A DNA stretch of 13,208 bases from Bacteroidales bacterium UBA1205 (GTDB taxonomy: Bacteria; Bacteroidota; Bacteroidia; Bacteroidales; WCHB1-69). Positions 1 through 6,764 of this stretch are shown in pieces. Each line of letters begins with the position of its first letter. Position 1 is the stretch's first letter. The position numbers and the translations under genes are program-made. The stretch is taken from assembly GCA_002309615.1 (NCBI GenBank), contig DBXT01000034.1, positions 3,230-16,437 on the forward strand, read 5' to 3'. A model generated the notes under the pieces. The model was not told the origin of the DNA, ran no database searches, and was given only the letters and a program-made list of their open reading frames with translations.

Positions 1-2034
1 CACCATGTCGAAATGATATTGCGGGAAACGACACAATCCTGCCGTGTTGGCAATATGTTTCATAGGACGGTAGCCCAGTTCTTTGGTGATATAGTCATGA
101 CACTGCGTAAGCAGAGCTGCCTGATGATGTGTGAAGGCATCTTCGGCGGGGTCGTCGGCGGCTACAAAGTGCGAGAACACACTTTCGACCACTATCCGCG
201 GATTGTTTTTCAATTTGTCTACCAATTTCTCCAACTCTCCGGGCATAAATCCCAAACGATGCATGCCGGTATCTATCTTTAAATGCACATGCAGGGCGTC
301 CATGGCGGTGTTTCCCTTCAAAGCATCTTCCAACATCTCCAGCACACTGAAACTATACACCTCCGGCTGCAACTGATATTTCAACAAAGCATCTATGGCC
401 TTGCTTTCGGGATTCATCACCATAATGGGCAGACGGATGTTTTTTTCTCTCAAAGTAGCACCTTCGTCGGCATAGGCAACTGTCAGATAGTCAATTCCGT
501 GATATTGCAAAGCATTGGCCACTTCCACATCTCCGGCACCATACGACCACGCCTTCACCATCGCCATGGTTTTCACCTGCGGCTGTATCAAGGAGCGATA
601 ATAGTTGACATTGGCAATCATTTTGCTTAAATCCACTTCCAGAACGGTTTCGTGCGTTTTCAACTCCAAGCAGCCGGCAATGCGTTCAAGATGATATTTT
701 CTGGCTCCTTTTATCAAAATAATTTCCTTGTCGATGGTCTGCCTGTCGAATTGCGACAGAAAATCATCGGTAGTGGCATAAAATTCTTTCTGCATGCTGA
801 ACAAGTCTGCCTGCCGACGGACAGACTCCCCTATTCCTATCAATCGGTCCACACGGCTGTTTTTCAGCAATTGGTTTACTTCCCTATACAAATCTTTCTC
901 CGAACTGCCGCTTTGCAGAATATCCGACAACACCACCGTCCTTTTTTCATATTGCCGTTGATGACTCATCAAATCCAAGGCTATTTGCAAGGAATTGATA
1001 TCAGAATTATAGGTGTCGTTGATTATCAAACTGCGATTGATGCCTTGTTTCATTTCTAAACGCATGGCAATCGGGGTGAGTTTTTTCAACCTATTGAAAA
1101 TAATATCGTTATCATAATTCAACACCAACATGGCAGCCCAACATTGTATGGCATTTTCTATGGAAGCCTTGTCGGCAAAAGGTATCTCCACTTTTATTTC
1201 CCTGCCTTGGTAAACGGCTGTCATGATCGTTGTATGATTGTTGCTGTCAATTTGTTTTACCGACAAATTCACCTCTTTTTTAGTTCTCGACCAGCTGAAA
1301 AGCTGAATACGGCTTACAAAATCGCTTTGTTGCAGGTTTTTGCCGATATAAGGGTCGTCGGCATTGTATATCAATGTCTGCACATGCCGGAAAAGTTGCA
1401 GTTTTTCTGCCGTTTTTTGGTCAATATTGTCAAAACCTTCTCCGTGGGCACTGCCGATATTGGTAAAAATGCCTATGGTTGGTTGAATAACGGCCTCCAA
1501 AGCCGCCATTTCGTTCGGTCGAGAGATGCCTGCTTCAAAAATTCCCAATTGGTCGCCTTCCGACATATTCCACACCGACATGGGCACCCCTATTTGCGAA
1601 TTGAAACTGTTGGGAGAATACACCACTTTTTTGTCTTCACACAACAATTGAAACAGCCATTCTTTGACGGCGGTTTTTCCGTTGCTGCCGGTGATACCGA
1701 TAACGGGAATATTGAACCGGCTGCGGTGGTATTGTACCAACTTCTGCAAAGCTTTTAAAGGACTATCTACGAGGATAAAGTTGGCTTGCTGAAAATTATT
1801 TATCTGATTTTCAAAACTTTTCTCTACCACAAAATTCTTTACTCCTTGTTGGCAGGCATTTTTTATGTATTTATGTCCGTCGTTGGCGGGTGTTTTGATG
1901 GCAAAAAACAAGGCATCCACTTTGCCGGCCGCCTTACGGCTGTCATAGAGCAAATCTCTTATCGGGGCATTGCCGTCTCCACGGGCTTGCAAAATGCCGT
2001 CAACAATTTCCGATATTTGGCATATGGTATACAT
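1..2034 (-). CDS. murF-alr: Bifunctional MurF / alanine racemase fusion (3' end outside window)
   Basis: The open frame runs from an ATG at 2034 to the left edge (678 codons visible). The N-terminal half is MurF, the cytoplasmic ligase that adds D-Ala-D-Ala to the UDP-MurNAc-tripeptide using ATP. It shows the ATP-binding loop GITGSNGKT at residues 113-121 (K120), an NSFNSQIGVP segment, FTNIGSAHGEGF and the late KGARKYHLERI motif. From about residue 461 (HETVLEVDLSKM) it becomes a PLP-dependent alanine racemase. Its Schiff-base lysine is K494 in MVKAWSYGAG, and the motif RFPQYHFDMV is at the edge. The C-terminal barrel with the catalytic tyrosine, roughly 140 residues judging from usual fusions of about 820 aa, is outside. 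Such fusions are typical of Bacteroidetes. The start lies 19 bp after the pdxA stop, so the two genes are probably co-transcribed. Confidence 0.95.
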   Translation of the reverse strand, partial: MYTICQISEIVDGILQARGDGNAPIRDLLYDSRKAAGKVDALFFAIKTPANDGHKYIKNACQQGVKNFVVEKSFENQINNFQQANFILVDSPLKALQKLVQYHRSRFNIPVIGITGSNGKTAVKEWLFQLLCEDKKVVYSPNSFNSQIGVPMSVWNMSEGDQLGIFEAGISRPNEMAALEAVIQPTIGIFTNIGSAHGEGFDNIDQKTAEKLQLFRHVQTLIYNADDPYIGKNLQQSDFVSRIQLFSWSRTKKEVNLSVKQIDSNNHTTIMTAVYQGREIKVEIPFADKASIENAIQCWAAMLVLNYDNDIIFNRLKKLTPIAMRLEMKQGINRSLIINDTYNSDINSLQIALDLMSHQRQYEKRTVVLSDILQSGSSEKDLYREVNQLLKNSRVDRLIGIGESVRRQADLFSMQKEFYATTDDFLSQFDRQTIDKEIILIKGARKYHLERIAGCLELKTHETVLEVDLSKMIANVNYYRSLIQPQVKTMAMVKAWSYGAGDVEVANALQYHGIDYLTVAYADEGATLREKNIRLPIMVMNPESKAIDALLKYQLQPEVYSFSVLEMLEDALKGNTAMDALHVHLKIDTGMHRLGFMPGELEKLVDKLKNNPRIVVESVFSHFVAADDPAEDAFTHHQAALLTQCHDYITKELGYRPMKHIANTAGLCRFPQYHFDMV

Positions 2035-2053
2035 GATGCAGGGTTAAAAAAAA

Positions 2054-3073
2054 TTATTCCGCTGTACTGAAATTCAAACGATTTCTATAAACATCACAAG
2101 CCAAATAAATAGCATTTCGCAAAGACTGGGCCGAAGCACTATCCGTACCTGCAATATCATAAGCCGTACCATGAGCGGGCGATGTTCGCACTATGGGTAA
2201 TCCGGCAGTATAGTTTACGCCTTCACCGTGCGACAATATTTTAAAGGGCACCATGGCCTGATCGTGATACATAGCCAAGATGGCGTCAAATTTAACATAT
2301 TCTCCGCTACCGAACAAAGCATCGGAGGCATAAGGTCCGAAAGCATAAACACCTTCTTCAAACATTTCTTCAACGGCAGGAATGATACACTCTTGCTCCT
2401 CCTTGCCGAACATGCCGTTTTCTCCTGCATGCGGATTCAACGATAACACTGCTATGCGGGGAGAAGTGCAATTAAAATCTTGTTTGAGGCTGTTGTTTAA
2501 AACTTTTAATTTGCGTTTTATAATTTCTTTATCTATTCTTTGGGGCACATCCTTAAGAGCACAGTGAGTGGTAACGGTGCCGATACGCAAACCATCGGCT
2601 ATCATGAGCATTAAATAATCTTTTACATTACACATTTTTGCCAGATATTCGGTATGACCGACAAAAGAGGCATCTATGGCATGGATATTATCTTTGTTGA
2701 CAGGTGCCGTTACCAGCACATCTATTTGATGATTCAACACATGCTCCACCGCCTTTTCCAATGCCAAAAGGGACATTTGCCCTGCTATTTCAGTAGAACG
2801 ACCTATTTCTATTTTTATTTCTTTATCCGTAATATTAATCATATTAGGCTTTTGAGCTAATGCTTGTGCCGGAGATTTCACCATGTTAAAGGTAAATTCC
2901 GAAACATGTTTCATCATCTTTCTATGATACGACGCCACCTTGGAAGAACCATATACTAAAGGGGTGCATAACTCCAAAAAAGTAGGGTCAGTTAAAACTT
3001 TTGTGATAATTTCATAACCTATACCATTCACATCACCATGGGTAATTCCCACTACAATTGAATTTCCGGACAT
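2054..3073 (-). CDS. pdxA: 4-hydroxythreonine-4-phosphate dehydrogenase PdxA
   Basis: A full-length PdxA of 339 aa (family about 330). It oxidises 4-phosphohydroxy-L-threonine with NAD(P) in the DXP-dependent route to pyridoxal phosphate, in the cytoplasm. Visible motifs in order: GDVNGIGYE at 13-21 (the Bacteroidetes version of GDPxGIGPE), VTAPVNKD at 121-128, GHTEYL with substrate-binding H140/T141, TTHCALKD with H170, LNPHAGE with H215, GPYASD, and YHDQ with H270. By alignment with E. coli PdxA, the three metal-ligand histidines (170, 215, 270) are all present. It ends in VNYTAGLPIVRTSPAHGTAYDIAG (284-309), as in active enzymes. The ATG at 3073 lies about 25 bp after a good -7 box. It is followed by murF-alr in the same direction, whose racemase half uses PLP as cofactor. 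Confidence 0.97.
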   Translation of the reverse strand: MSGNSIVVGITHGDVNGIGYEIITKVLTDPTFLELCTPLVYGSSKVASYHRKMMKHVSEFTFNMVKSPAQALAQKPNMINITDKEIKIEIGRSTEIAGQMSLLALEKAVEHVLNHQIDVLVTAPVNKDNIHAIDASFVGHTEYLAKMCNVKDYLMLMIADGLRIGTVTTHCALKDVPQRIDKEIIKRKLKVLNNSLKQDFNCTSPRIAVLSLNPHAGENGMFGKEEQECIIPAVEEMFEEGVYAFGPYASDALFGSGEYVKFDAILAMYHDQAMVPFKILSHGEGVNYTAGLPIVRTSPAHGTAYDIAGTDSASAQSLRNAIYLACDVYRNRLNFSTAE

Positions 3074-3098
3074 AATTCTGCTAATTTTATTATAGGTG

Positions 3099-3106
3099 CA
3101 AAGATA
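3099..3106 (-). promoter_or_regulatory. Bacteroidetes-type -7 box upstream of pdxA
   Basis: On the minus strand this reads TATCTTTG, an exact match to the Bacteroidetes sigma factor -7 consensus TAnnTTTG. It lies 25 bp before the pdxA ATG, giving a leader of roughly 20 nt. There is no clear TTTG about 25 nt further upstream, only a T-rich stretch, so the -33 element is weak. Confidence 0.6.
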
Positions 3107-3143
3107 ACATTTTTTTGTTTATGAAAAAAACATCGGTAAAAGG

Positions 3144-3203
3144 TAAAAAACATCCGTTACGAAGCATTGTTATAAGGGTGATTCATAACAACATTCACGG
3201 ATG
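3144..3203 (-). terminator. Extended hairpin with T-run after the repeat-protein gene
   Basis: On the minus strand CATCCGT (3203-3197) pairs with ACGGATG (3157-3151) and is followed directly by TTTTTT and a second T-rich stretch. Between the arms, GAA/TTC (3194-3196 with 3161-3163) and TTGTTAT/ATAACAA (3185-3191 with 3167-3173) extend the stem through small internal loops to an 11-nt apical loop. This fits a Rho-independent terminator for the gene ending at 3312. It would separate that gene from the pdxA promoter at 3106-3099. The stem is longer and more interrupted than a usual terminator, so a structured RNA role is possible. Confidence 0.55.
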
Positions 3204-3238
3204 CTCACACGGACTGACCTCAAATTCTTTCAATTATA

Positions 3239-3267
3239 CTGCGACATTTCATAAAATGTCATTGCAG
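3239..3267. repeat. Small inverted repeat (hairpin) in the 3074-3311 intergenic region
   Basis: GACATTT (3243-3249) and AAATGTC (3254-3260) form a perfect 7-bp stem with a CATA loop. CTGC (3239-3242) and GCAG (3264-3267) add 4 bp outside a 3-nt bulge. No T-run follows on either strand, so it does not look like a terminator by itself. It sits between the stop of the repeat-protein gene and the terminator-like hairpin, in the 3' untranslated part of that transcript. Confidence 0.45.
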
Positions 3268-3311
3268 GGCACGTGTTTTCGAATGATGAGCAAAGCATAG
3301 GTAATGCCTTA

Positions 3312-3731
3312 TCAACTTCTCCTGATTTTGTGTATATCATCAGCATCCCACGACTGCTGTATCAGCAGCTCTTGTATGGTGTTGATAAGAAAAATATATA
3401 CTTTCAAATTGTTTTCCACAAAAAAACGGATAGCGGGCGTTTCCTGCCTGCATGCGGCGGCAAATACCGACAAAAAATCCAAATGATATTTTTGCAACCA
3501 CGCTATGGCCAACTCTTCTCCGTCTATGGCATTGCTCAACACCCCGAATTCAGGGTATCCGTTGTCAAAAAGCCATTGCAAGGCATCGGTATCCGATTGT
3601 ATTGCCAAAGACAATGCGGCCAACTCAGGATATCCGTTATTGATAAAAAAATCGGTACACTGCCTGTGCCCACGCAGACTTTCGTTTAATGCCACCAATA
3701 ATTTTATATCATAATCCGTCAAACAATGCAT
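3312..3731 (-). CDS. Hypothetical protein built of 25-residue helical repeats
   Basis: A 139-aa protein of unknown function with no signal peptide, so probably cytoplasmic. It consists of tandem units of exactly 25 residues: 25-49, 50-74, 75-99 and 100-124, preceded by a half unit at 11-24. Units share a pattern of A-(I/L)-x-(W/F)-(F/L)-x-x-N-G-Y-P-E-x-x-(A/V)-L-x-x-A-I; the phrase NGYPE occurs at 32-36 and 57-61, while the last two units are more diverged. The pattern suggests paired short helices stacking in a small solenoid, loosely like ankyrin repeats, which often bind proteins. This is inference from periodicity. A promoter lies just upstream and a terminator-like hairpin downstream, so it is probably a single-gene unit. 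The 420-bp plus-strand frame over it is a shadow. Confidence 0.75.
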   Translation of the reverse strand: MHCLTDYDIKLLVALNESLRGHRQCTDFFINNGYPELAALSLAIQSDTDALQWLFDNGYPEFGVLSNAIDGEELAIAWLQKYHLDFLSVFAAACRQETPAIRFFVENNLKVYIFLINTIQELLIQQSWDADDIHKIRRS

Positions 3732-3749
3732 AACTTTTTATTTAAAATG

Positions 3750-3783
3750 CAAAGATACTTTTTTTGGGTATATTCTTTTCAAT
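3750..3783 (-). promoter_or_regulatory. Promoter of the 25-residue-repeat protein gene
   Basis: The minus strand reads TATCTTTG at 3757-3750, an exact TAnnTTTG -7 box, 18 bp before the ATG at 3731. ATTG at 3783-3780 lies 22 nt upstream of it and can serve as the -33 element. The leader would be very short, about 10-14 nt. Confidence 0.6.
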
Positions 3784-3859
3784 GACTATCTTTTTTTTTT
3801 TGCATTTTACCGTTTAAGGTTTATGTTGTAAGTAATAATAATGAAAAGTTCCGTTTTTT

Positions 3860-4009
3860 TTACCTTGACCTGTATTCTATATTGATAGTTGCTTTTTCAA
3901 AGATGCTTTTTATTTTGGCAATATCGGCGAACAAATATTTTTCACCGTCTTCATTCAATAAATAAAAAAATGGTATCTTTGCTTTTACATAAATATAATT
4001 ACATACCAT
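3860..4009 (-). other. Possible 49-codon ORF or gene remnant, minus strand
   Basis: The minus strand is open from an ATG at 4009 to TAA at 3862-3860 (49 codons). The second half, around NEDGEKYLFADIAKIKSIFE, has protein-like composition and codons like its neighbours. No -7 box was seen upstream, because that stretch is the coding start of the opposite gene, and the frame covers that gene's promoter. It could be a small protein, the tail of a decayed gene, or chance in AT-rich DNA. The rest of the 276-bp gap 3732-4007 holds only the two promoters and A/T runs. Confidence 0.2.
3974..3981 (+). promoter_or_regulatory. -7 box upstream of the 83-aa gene and TraB/GumN gene
   Basis: TATCTTTG matches TAnnTTTG exactly and lies 26 bp before the ATG at 4008. 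No TTTG is seen at the expected -33 distance. It would drive the two-gene unit 4008-5100. Confidence 0.55.
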
Positions 4010-4259
4010 GAAACGCACTTACCGGTTCACCGACGGAGAATGTATTGTTGCAGACAAAGCCCGATTACAACAATTATTAACAGATTATACTTTATATCTG
4101 CAAAACTATACGGATATAGACCTTGAATCCCCTGAATACATAGCCAGAGGAAACGGATTTTGTGAATCAAAATATAGTGAAAACTTTATAGAAAGCCAAA
4201 TATCCAAATATCGCCAGCGGATAACAGACATACAACAATGGATATCTTTAAAACATTAA
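4008..4259 (+). CDS. Small hypothetical protein (83 aa)
   Basis: I do not recognise this protein. It has 83 residues, no signal peptide and no membrane segment. The N-terminal part (MKRTYRFTDGECIVADKARL) resembles a short beta-hairpin leading into a helix. A tyrosine-rich helical stretch follows (QLLTDYTLYLQNY), and a final amphipathic helix at about 58-80 ends in QQWISLKH. Support for it being real: an exact -7 box 26 bp upstream, codon use like its neighbours, and only 10 bp between its stop and the next ATG, which implies co-transcription with the TraB/GumN-family gene. The function is unknown. A role linked to the downstream protein is only a guess from position. Confidence 0.7.
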   Translation: MKRTYRFTDGECIVADKARLQQLLTDYTLYLQNYTDIDLESPEYIARGNGFCESKYSENFIESQISKYRQRITDIQQWISLKH

Positions 4260-4269
4260 ACTTCTTATT

Positions 4270-5100
4270 ATGAAACGTTTGATAATATTCAGCCTTTTTA
4301 GCATTTTATTATGCCGTTTGCCTATTCAGGCCCAAGCCTTGTTATGGCAAATATCCAAGCCCGGCCACCACACCTGCTACCTCATGGGTACCATACACAT
4401 TACCGATGAGGAGATAAAAGAGGTAAACGATACGGTGTGGACCTGTATGCAACAATGCTCACTACTGGCACTGGAATTAGACCTGCACAAAGTGGAGAAT
4501 ATCATGGAATATATCACCATGAAAAACAACACTATAGATCAAATACTAAGCCCCGAAGACTGCCATATTCTGGATAGTTTGTTAAGAAAGAAAACACGCA
4601 TGGGACTAACATTTTTCAACAAAATGCAACCAATATTCTTCTATTCCATCATCATGATGGATGATAAACATGGCACAGCCATGGACCTTTTATTACAAAA
4701 CCATGCCGATAAAATCGGCATAGCCACCATGGGCATGGAAAGCATGAAAGATCAGATAAAAGCCTTTCAAAGCATCAGTTTGGAACAGCAAACCAAAGGA
4801 TTAACGGAAATGTTGCACAATTTGGGTCAACCCAACGAATTGGACTCTCTGATAACACTCTACAAGCAACAAGACATTAAAGGCATGTCACTTCTCATAC
4901 AAAACGACCCGTCGCTTACCAAGGCGTTAATAGAACATAGAAATAAAGGCTTTGCCAAACATATTCACCGATTATCCGCTGATAAGAGTGTTTTCTTTGC
5001 CGTCGGAGCAGGACATTTGGAAGGCAAACTAGGAGTGTTGAACCTATTACGCAAACGTAACTACACCTTACAAGCCATTAGCATATATACGGAAAAATAA
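4270..5100 (+). CDS. TraB/GumN-family exported protein
   Basis: A 276-aa member of the TraB/GumN (TIKI-like) family, often annotated as putative metallohydrolases acting outside the cytoplasm. A signal peptide is visible: basic start MKR, hydrophobic core IIFSLFSILL and a likely cut after QAQA near residue 23. The mature part opens with LLWQISKPGHHTCYLMGTIHI, which holds the first family GxxH motif (G40-H43). An acidic motif LALELDL (E69) follows, and the second GxxH is near the C-terminus in FFAVGAGHLEGKLGVLNLL (G246-H249). These two motifs and the glutamate are the proposed metal-binding residues in the family, so it should be active if the family is enzymatic. Length is usual. It follows the 83-aa gene by 10 bp. 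The native substrate is unknown. Confidence 0.88.
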   Translation: MKRLIIFSLFSILLCRLPIQAQALLWQISKPGHHTCYLMGTIHITDEEIKEVNDTVWTCMQQCSLLALELDLHKVENIMEYITMKNNTIDQILSPEDCHILDSLLRKKTRMGLTFFNKMQPIFFYSIIMMDDKHGTAMDLLLQNHADKIGIATMGMESMKDQIKAFQSISLEQQTKGLTEMLHNLGQPNELDSLITLYKQQDIKGMSLLIQNDPSLTKALIEHRNKGFAKHIHRLSADKSVFFAVGAGHLEGKLGVLNLLRKRNYTLQAISIYTEK

Positions 5101-5162
5101 ATAGAAATATCATACTGAATATCAAGATTTTTATTTTTTTTTGTCATTTTTAATGCAAATAG

Positions 5163-5195
5163 TTTGTTTTTTTCAAAAAAAAATTGGTATCTTGG
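5163..5195 (+). promoter_or_regulatory. Promoter of the ATP synthase operon
   Basis: TTTG at 5163-5166 and TATCTTGG at 5188-5195 (one mismatch to TAnnTTTG) are 21 nt apart, close to the usual -33/-7 spacing. Initiation would be near 5200. No terminator hairpin is visible between the TraB/GumN stop at 5100 and this point, only A/T runs, so some read-through from upstream is possible. Confidence 0.5.
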
Positions 5196-5230
5196 CAGAT
5201 TGAAAATTCATGGTAATTTACAAGAACAAA

Positions 5231-6388
5231 ATGATGATAAGTAATTGTAATAGAAATAAGTACGCTTTTTTAAGTATAATAGTTTTTTCGGTGTTGGTCG
5301 GTTTTTTGTTGCCAAACGCCCAAGCACAGAATGAATCGGAAGCCCTTACGGCAAACCATGCAGGCACTACGGAAGCGGCAAGCGAAGAAAAAGAGTTTAA
5401 TGCGGGAGAAACCATTATCGAACACGTGGTAGACGCATATAGTTGGCACATACTCACCTATAAAGACAAACATGTCGCCATCTATTTACCTGTGCTGATT
5501 ATTGATAACAACGGCTTTCATGCTTTTTCTTCCAAGCACTTTCACCATGGAGAAGCATCGTATATGGGTTATGCCGTTTGTAAAGAAGGCGCCATGAAAG
5601 GTAAAATTATCAAAGTGGATGAAACCGGCATGAAAGATCCCGATGCCAAGTTTGTGGATATTTCCATCACCAAAAATGTATTAGCATTGTTTATCAGCAT
5701 TATTTTAATGTTGTGGATGTTCATAGCGGCAGCTAAAGGATACCAAAAAAGGGGTGAAGGAGCCCCAAAAGGTGTTGCCAGAATATTAGAACCGCTTATT
5801 TTGTTTGTCCGCGACGATGTGGCTCGTCCGGCTTTGGGAGACAGAAGCGATAAATATTTACCCTATTTGTTAACGGTGTTCTTTTTCATTTTCCTTAACA
5901 ATTTAATAGGCTTAATTCCTATTTTCCCCGGCGGTGCCAACCTTACGGGTAACATAGCCGTAACATTGGTATTGGCTGTTTTCACTTTTGTTATCACCAA
6001 TATCAACGGCACCAAACATTACTGGAAAGATATAGTGAACACACCCGGGGTGCCATGGTGGCTTAAAATACCCCTTCCGCTTATGCCCGTAGTAGAATTA
6101 GTAGGTGTATTCACCAAGCCTATAGTGTTAATGATACGTCTTTTTGCCAACATTACGGCAGGGCACATCATAGGTTTGGGTTTTATATGCCTTATATTCA
6201 TTTTCGGACAGATGAACGTAGGTTTGGGATACGGAGTATCCGTAGTATCGGTATTCTTTTATATTTTTATGGGAATATTAGAGTTATTGGTTGCTTTTAT
6301 CCAAGCATTCGTATTCACCCTCTTATCTGCCATTTATATAGGTATGGCTACAGAAAATCCACATGCACATAGTCAAGAAATTAAATAA
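5231..6388 (+). CDS. atpB: F-type ATP synthase subunit a
   Basis: Subunit a forms the proton half-channels beside the c-ring. From M1 at 5231 it has 385 residues, far longer than E. coli's 271. Residues 1-33 look like a signal peptide (core FLSIIVFSVLVGFLL, then NAQAQ), followed by about 110 exported residues including the His-rich HAFSSKHFHHGE. Membrane segments start near 149. The essential arginine is R303 in MIRLFANITAGH; H312 and E351 occupy the places of E. coli E219 and H245, the known natural swap of this pair, and Q358 matches Q252. The C-terminus FIQAFVFTLLSAIYIG is typical. I chose 5231 because an in-frame ATG at 5210 would leave only about 10 nt of leader after the promoter; 5210 remains possible. 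Confidence 0.95.
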   Translation: MMISNCNRNKYAFLSIIVFSVLVGFLLPNAQAQNESEALTANHAGTTEAASEEKEFNAGETIIEHVVDAYSWHILTYKDKHVAIYLPVLIIDNNGFHAFSSKHFHHGEASYMGYAVCKEGAMKGKIIKVDETGMKDPDAKFVDISITKNVLALFISIILMLWMFIAAAKGYQKRGEGAPKGVARILEPLILFVRDDVARPALGDRSDKYLPYLLTVFFFIFLNNLIGLIPIFPGGANLTGNIAVTLVLAVFTFVITNINGTKHYWKDIVNTPGVPWWLKIPLPLMPVVELVGVFTKPIVLMIRLFANITAGHIIGLGFICLIFIFGQMNVGLGYGVSVVSVFFYIFMGILELLVAFIQAFVFTLLSAIYIGMATENPHAHSQEIK

Positions 6389-6429
6389 CGAGAATTAAAT
6401 ATTTTATAACTAATTAAAATTTTAAATTT

Positions 6430-6672
6430 ATGTCAGTATTAAGCATTCTATTAGAAGGTTTAGCACAAATGGGTGCTGGTATCGGTGCAGGTATAGCAGC
6501 GATAGGAGCAGGTCTTGGTATCGGTAATATCGGTAAAGCCGCTTTGGAATCATTAGCTCGTCAACCGGAAGTTGGTGGCGATATTCGTACCAACATGATT
6601 ATTGCTGCAGCACTTATTGAAGGTGTTGCTTTCTTCGCAATAGTTGTGTGCTTATTAATCTTATTCATCTAA
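6430..6672 (+). CDS. atpE: F-type ATP synthase subunit c
   Basis: An 80-aa hairpin of two membrane helices that forms the rotating c-ring. The first helix carries the glycine-rich GAGIGAGIAAIGAGLGIG at about 16-33. The polar loop is ARQPE at 43-47. The ion-binding carboxylate is E64 in ALIEGVAFF. Aligned with the sodium-type c subunit of Ilyobacter tartaricus, its Q32 is replaced by isoleucine and the residues after the glutamate are G-V rather than S-T. This argues for proton coupling (inference). It starts 41 bp after atpB behind a very AT-rich leader with the palindrome TTAAAATTTTAA, which should be little structured and favour initiation without a Shine-Dalgarno. A terminator-like hairpin follows. 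Confidence 0.97.
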   Translation: MSVLSILLEGLAQMGAGIGAGIAAIGAGLGIGNIGKAALESLARQPEVGGDIRTNMIIAAALIEGVAFFAIVVCLLILFI

Positions 6673-6685
6673 GATAAAACACAAC

Positions 6686-6724
6686 AAACCGACAAGTGGA
6701 GTTTTTTCCACCTGTCGGTTTTTT
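6686..6724 (+). terminator. Terminator-like hairpin inside the atp operon (after atpE)
   Basis: AAACCGACA (6686-6694) pairs with TGTCGGTTT (6713-6721), and GTGGA (6696-6700) with TCCAC (6707-6711), with one A/C mismatch between and a 6-nt loop. The right arm runs into a run of six T (6719-6724). It has the form of a Rho-independent terminator, yet atpF starts 41 bp later and no TAnnTTTG box was found in between. Partial termination, or protection of the upstream atpB-atpE mRNA from 3' exonucleases, would raise c-subunit output over the downstream genes. Confidence 0.75.
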
Positions 6725-6764
6725 ACCGAAAAAAATTGATTAAGTAAAATATAAAACATAAAGT

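Noticed and set aside
13..2070. Chain of plus-strand frames of 89-204 codons across 13-2070
   Set aside because: They lie antisense to the continuous minus-strand murF-alr frame, which has recognisable motifs throughout. The plus frames change phase repeatedly and encode no known domain.
3115..3300. 61-codon plus-strand frame in the gap before pdxA
   Set aside because: It covers the two hairpins and starts within a T/A-rich run with no promoter. The peptide has no recognisable pattern.
3273..3689. 138-codon plus-strand frame
   Set aside because: It is antisense to the 25-residue-repeat gene, which has clear periodicity, a promoter and a terminator. The plus frame shows no domain.
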